The notes beneath the pieces are model-generated. The model did no database searches and was not told the DNA's origin. It saw only the letters and a list, made by a program, of their open reading frames with translations. A stretch of DNA of 6,465 nt from Clostridia bacterium (GTDB lineage Bacteria; Bacillota_A; Clostridia; Lachnospirales; Lachnospiraceae), in contig JAAYYM010000632.1 in assembly GCA_012515365.1 (NCBI GenBank), positions 1-6,465 on the forward strand. The letters run 5' to 3'. Positions 4,859 through 6,465 of the stretch are shown here, piece after piece. The stretch's first letter is position 1, and each line of letters opens with the position of its first letter. A program made the translations under genes and the position numbers.

Positions 4859-4879
4859 AAAAAAAAGCCGGAGGCTTTT
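4859..4879 (-). terminator. Intrinsic terminator of the DUF669/SSB-like gene
   Basis: On the minus strand AAAAGCC-TCC-GGCTTTT is followed by further T residues, giving eight T in a row, 21 bases after the stop at 4900. An alternative GCCGG/CCGGC pairing with 4885-4889 may strengthen it. This is a strong intrinsic terminator separating the gene from the origin region. Confidence 0.8.
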
Positions 4880-4899
4880 AACCCCCGGCAAAAGTCCGA

Positions 4900-5466
4900 C
4901 TATTCGAGTTCAGACATCACGTTTGCGACTGCCTTGAATCTCGACAGCCTGAGCTGCTCGCGACCGTCATACTCATCATTGATGACAGTAACCCTGAACT
5001 TGACCTGATTTGCAATAGCCCTGGTAAGCACATCGCCAAGGCTTTCACCTGCCTGTGCACCTACGCTTGCTGCGAACTGGTTCAGGATGTTCTTGCATTG
5101 CTTGGTATGTTCATGACTGATTTCCCTGACCATTTGCCCGTCTTCATTGGCAGAGCAAGCATAACCTCCGATGTCTTCGTACTCGCCTGATTCCTTCTGA
5201 GCATCACTCAGGTCATTGTACTTGATGTAACCAAGACCGTTCAGCCTGTGGGTCATCCCTCCGGATTTACCTTCTTCGGCTGCTACGACGGTTATTGCGA
5301 GCTGAGGTGTCCGATCTTTCCAGCCGAAGTCCTTCTTTTTCTGCTCTCCATTGAACTGTGAAAAGCTATCAGTTTCCTCTGCACGGATCAGTCTTACGAC
5401 ATGCTCACCGACAGGAAGAAGATTGAACTCAGGCCGTTCGACCTGCATTGATTTAAAAAAGTCCAT
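4900..5466 (-). CDS. Phage DUF669/ssDNA-binding-like protein (188 aa)
   Basis: The sequence alternates strand-like segments in the order FNLLPVGEHVVRLIRAEE (14-31), QLAITVVAAEEGKSGGMTHR (55-74), a helical or loop middle, then KNILNQFAASVGAQAGESLG (125-144) and VKFRVTVINDEYDGREQLRL (155-174). This is the layout of phage DUF669-type proteins and similar OB-like single-stranded-DNA-binding proteins: a P-x-G-x-h start, a short helix with an L-G/G-A-x segment, and a K-F-R-V-x-V...D/N-G end strand. Such genes sit in replication or recombination modules. There is no DDIPF-type SSB acidic tip, only a weak MSELE end. The ATG at 5466 is preceded by AATTTAAGACAA. The leader of about 100 bases carries a hairpin and copy A of the shared motif, and a strong terminator follows the stop. 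The ssDNA-binding role is inferred from pattern and context near an origin. Confidence 0.6.
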   Translation of the reverse strand: MDFFKSMQVERPEFNLLPVGEHVVRLIRAEETDSFSQFNGEQKKKDFGWKDRTPQLAITVVAAEEGKSGGMTHRLNGLGYIKYNDLSDAQKESGEYEDIGGYACSANEDGQMVREISHEHTKQCKNILNQFAASVGAQAGESLGDVLTRAIANQVKFRVTVINDEYDGREQLRLSRFKAVANVMSELE

Positions 5467-5527
5467 TTGTCTTAAATTTAAGAGTTAAACAATTAAAAGA
5501 GCTATATATCTCATGAACGGCTTCAAT

Positions 5528-5556
5528 CTTCTGACTGTTCTGAGCAGACAGTGAAG
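5528..5556 (-). promoter_or_regulatory. Leader hairpin before the DUF669/SSB-like gene
   Basis: CTTC/GAAG (5528-5531/5553-5556) and CTGTT/GACAG (5535-5539/5547-5551) stack into a hairpin in the untranslated leader between copy A of the shared motif and the ATG at 5466. This may be a translational control site. There is no other gene between 5467 and 5611. Confidence 0.35.
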
Positions 5557-5568
5557 CAAGGTTCAGAA

Positions 5569-5593
5569 TATATTCAAAGAGAAAATAACTTTT
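5569..5593 (-). promoter_or_regulatory. Copy A of shared upstream motif
   Basis: The minus strand reads AAAAGTTATTTTCTCTTTGA followed by ATATA. It matches copy B (5988-6008) at 20 of 21 bases (5573-5593). It lies about 103 bases before the ATG at 5466, farther than the other copies, leaving a structured leader. Confidence 0.5.
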
Positions 5594-5602
5594 AGATGAA
5601 AG

Positions 5603-5630
5603 GAGAGAGAACTAACTCGTCCTCTCTCTC
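5603..5630 (-). terminator. GA/CT-rich hairpin at the end of the 53-aa gene
   Basis: GAGAGAGA (5603-5610) pairs with TCTCTCTC (5623-5630) over 8 bp, with the stop codon of the 53-aa gene in the loop. The downstream tail on the minus strand (CTTTCATCT) is only weakly U-rich, so termination is uncertain. Confidence 0.3.
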
Positions 5631-5773
5631 ATCATTGATACTACAAGCAGTCGCCCTCCATTAAACCGTGGTTCATGCTTATGCTGGCTAATCCACCAAT
5701 AGCAGAGCCTTGCCGGCTTATCATACATCTCCTGCACGCATGTCCTGTTCTTACCGTCAGTCCATATCACCAT
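5612..5773 (-). CDS. Small orphan protein (53 aa)
   Basis: It reads MVIWTDGKNRTCVQEMYDKP and ends GGRLLVVSMMRERTS, with two Cys, three Trp and a His/Lys-rich middle (WWISQHKHEPRF). No family is recognised. The ATG at 5773 follows the TAA of the upstream 64-aa gene by 4 bases (TAA-TAGC-ATG), which favours this start over an in-frame ATG at 5857. That one would overlap the upstream gene by about 80 bases and add a Ser/Pro-rich N-terminus unlike a conserved protein. It is probably translated by reinitiation from the preceding gene. A frameshift joining both ORFs into one protein cannot be excluded. Confidence 0.45.
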   Translation of the reverse strand: MVIWTDGKNRTCVQEMYDKPARLCYWWISQHKHEPRFNGGRLLVVSMMRERTS

Positions 5774-5777
5774 GCTA

Positions 5778-5972
5778 TTAGCATTGCTTTTCACGGCGTG
5801 AGCTGCTGAACCAGAGCTTGTGCAGCCTGGTAATGTGATACTCGGTAAGCCTTGCAATCATCTCCTTCTCAACAGGAGGGGCAATTGGTTCACGGGCAAA
5901 TAAAACCCGAAGGGCATTCTTGTGAGCCTGACGCACTCTCAGTACATGGCTCGGTCTTTCAATCATCATCAT
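5778..5972 (-). CDS. Small basic helical protein (64 aa), unknown
   Basis: It begins MMMIERPSHVLRVRQAHKNA and continues LRVLFAREP, then EKEMIARLTEYHITRLHKLW and a short tail SSSRREKQC. It is Arg/His-rich and likely two or three helices, consistent with a small nucleic-acid-binding or host-takeover protein. No family is recognised. An in-frame ATG at 6056 would add 28 residues, but that extension is encoded across copy B of the shared motif. I therefore prefer the ATG cluster 5972/5969/5966, which puts the motif 16-36 bases upstream. It is coupled to the 53-aa gene downstream. Confidence 0.5.
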   Translation of the reverse strand: MMMIERPSHVLRVRQAHKNALRVLFAREPIAPPVEKEMIARLTEYHITRLHKLWFSSSRREKQC

Positions 5973-5987
5973 AGCTACGTGATTTAG

Positions 5988-6008
5988 TTCAGAGAGAAAA
6001 TAACTTTT
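5988..6008 (-). promoter_or_regulatory. Copy B of shared upstream motif
   Basis: The minus strand reads AAAAGTTATTTTCTCTCTGA and then ACTAAATC, 16-36 bases before the ATG cluster at 5972. It is nearly identical to copy A. The short distance to the start means the motif itself must contain the promoter core or an operator. Confidence 0.5.
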
Positions 6009-6122
6009 TAATTCCTTTGGGCCCCATCTGGCACCACAGAACAAGCCCCCCACCATCGGTCCAACGCCCTAACGCAAAAACTTGGCACATAAGTTCCCTT
6101 TTGTATTTTCATTGCCTTCGTG

Positions 6123-6180
6123 TAGTGGCACACTTATTTTGGTGTTGATAAGACGTTGATATAGTAGCACACTTTTTTGG
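6123..6180 (+). repeat. Direct repeats upstream of the RHH gene, candidate operator
   Basis: TAGTGGCACACTTATTTTGG (6123-6142) recurs as TAGTAGCACACTTTTTTGG (6162-6180), with one substitution and one missing base. Between them is GTTGATAAGACGTTGATA (6144-6161), itself a double GTTGATA spaced 11 bases. Its near-copy (15 of 18 bases) lies inside the RHH gene at 6243-6260. Direct repeats of this kind just before an RHH gene fit autoregulation by the RHH protein. Confidence 0.45.
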
Positions 6181-6191
6181 GAAATTTTGCA

Positions 6192-6199
6192 TATATTTG
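6192..6199 (+). promoter_or_regulatory. TATATTTG, Bacteroidetes -7-like box before RHH gene
   Basis: TATATTTG matches the Bacteroidetes -7 consensus TAnnTTTG exactly and ends 7 bases before the ATG at 6207. If it is used, the transcript would be nearly leaderless. No -33 element at the expected spacing was found. Confidence 0.35.
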
Positions 6200-6206
6200 T
6201 AATGTT

Positions 6207-6419
6207 ATGATAGGTATAGATAAGACAAGGATAGCGGTATACGTTGAGAAGACGTTGAGGGATAAGTTGGATGTTATGCGGATGAAATATAACGGAGAGA
6301 GGGGGAGGAATATAAGTGAGAGTAAGTTTGTTGAGATGTGTTTGGGGGAATATGTTAATATGAACAGGGATAAGTGGGGAGGGATTAAGGTCAGTGAAGT
6401 TGATATAGATTTTGATTAG
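6207..6419 (+). CDS. Ribbon-helix-helix DNA-binding protein (70 aa)
   Basis: After MIGID the protein has strand TRIAVYV, helix EKTLRDKLDVMRMKY, a turn (NGERGRNI) and helix SESKFVEMCLGEYVNM. This is the beta-alpha-alpha order of the ribbon-helix-helix (Arc/MetJ/ParG-like) fold, which dimerises and inserts the strand into the major groove. The tail is acidic (EVDIDFD). Small RHH proteins act as autorepressors, copy-number or partition regulators and antitoxins; which of these applies cannot be told here. The ATG at 6207 is preferred over an upstream in-frame TTG because the fold starts directly after it. It is the only complete plus-strand gene and is divergent from the 5972 gene. Repeats before and inside the gene are candidate operators. 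The gene is strikingly G-rich on the coding strand. Confidence 0.7.
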   Translation: MIGIDKTRIAVYVEKTLRDKLDVMRMKYNGERGRNISESKFVEMCLGEYVNMNRDKWGGIKVSEVDIDFD

Positions 6420-6420
6420 A

Positions 6421-6440
6421 AGTTATTTTTTTCTTTAAGA
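6421..6440 (+). promoter_or_regulatory. Copy F of shared upstream motif (plus strand)
   Basis: It reads AGTTATTTTTTTCTTTAAGA, sharing AGTTATTTT and the pyrimidine run with copies A and B but on the opposite strand. It lies 6-26 bases before the ATG at 6447. Its direction follows the gene direction, supporting a promoter role. Confidence 0.35.
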
Positions 6441-6446
6441 GATATT

Positions 6447-6465
6447 ATGGGACAAAATGGGTGTA
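6447..6465 (+). CDS. Start of a further gene, cut by window edge
   Basis: Only ATG and five codons (MGQNGC) are visible. The call rests on position: it is preceded by a plus-strand copy of the shared motif, and it begins 27 bases after the RHH stop on the same strand. No function can be given. Confidence 0.35.

Larger units (their letters stand above)
4173..4899. other. Long gene-free, structure-rich region beside the origin
   Basis: No convincing gene on either strand. It holds a near-perfect poly-T/poly-A inverted repeat (ACT7 at 4265-4273, A8GT at 4275-4284), an A-rich low-complexity stretch (4275-4390) and two tandem CATGC hairpins (4398-4431). There is also an ATACG-A-CGTAT palindrome (4443-4453), a 9-bp long-range pairing 4482-4490/4660-4668, a UUCG hairpin (about 4624-4640) and a GC-rich hairpin cluster (4802-4858). 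This combination suggests an extended origin or an unannotated structured RNA rather than protein coding. Confidence 0.5.

Noticed and set aside
6177..6206. TTG start extending the RHH protein by 10 residues
   Set aside because: The RHH fold begins just after the ATG at 6207, and the longer form would cover the candidate promoter box.

Overview
The window looks like part of a Bacteroidetes (gut Bacteroidales-type) phage or phage-plasmid. This is inferred from several things: tightly packed short genes almost all on the minus strand, A-rich leaders with no clear Shine-Dalgarno sites, a RepL-type plasmid replication initiator next to iteron-like repeats, a phage-style DUF669/ssDNA-binding-like protein, a tRNA-like gene and many small orphan proteins. 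RepL proteins are known from Firmicutes plasmids and also from crAss-like phages, so a crAss-like or related temperate/episomal phage is plausible. The sequence alone does not prove it.

Read in the direction of minus-strand transcription (right to left): two small coupled orphan genes (5972-5612); a DUF669/SSB-like gene (5466-4900) closed by a strong intrinsic terminator (4859-4879); a gene-free, structure-rich stretch of about 900 bases (4899-3984) with GC-rich alternative hairpins, tandem CATGC hairpins, a poly-T/poly-A inverted repeat, 22-base iterons and an AT-rich segment; the replication initiator repL (3983-3354) overlapping by ATGA with a family 2 glycosyltransferase (3357-2527); a conserved zinc-ribbon phage protein (2411-1899); a gene-free block of about 750 bases (1892-1143); then a chain of small overlapping genes to the left edge (1124-1), including two small membrane proteins. 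On the plus strand at the right edge there is a ribbon-helix-helix protein (6207-6419) and the first codons of another gene (6447 on).

The gene-free block 1892-1143 is the most remarkable part. On the minus strand it breaks into consecutive domains, each closed by a perfect helix: 1881-1892/1699-1710 (12 bp), 1678-1686/1533-1541 (9 bp) and 1515-1524/1415-1424 (10 bp). These are followed by a tRNA-Leu-like element (1408-1215) with perfect acceptor, D and T arms whose anticodon/variable region is replaced by a structured insert of over 100 nt, and then by a 14-bp hairpin with a U-rich tail. GNRA (GAGA, GTGA) and UUCG loops appear on the minus strand, supporting that strand as the RNA. Size, phage context and linkage to a tRNA resemble the large ornate RNAs GOLLD and ROOL, but I cannot assign it to either family.

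A second thread is a short motif, roughly AGTTATTTTCTYTYTGAA, found 10-40 bases before several start codons (5972, 2411, 1124, 6447, weakly 3983) and about 100 bases before 5466. It is a candidate phage promoter or operator.
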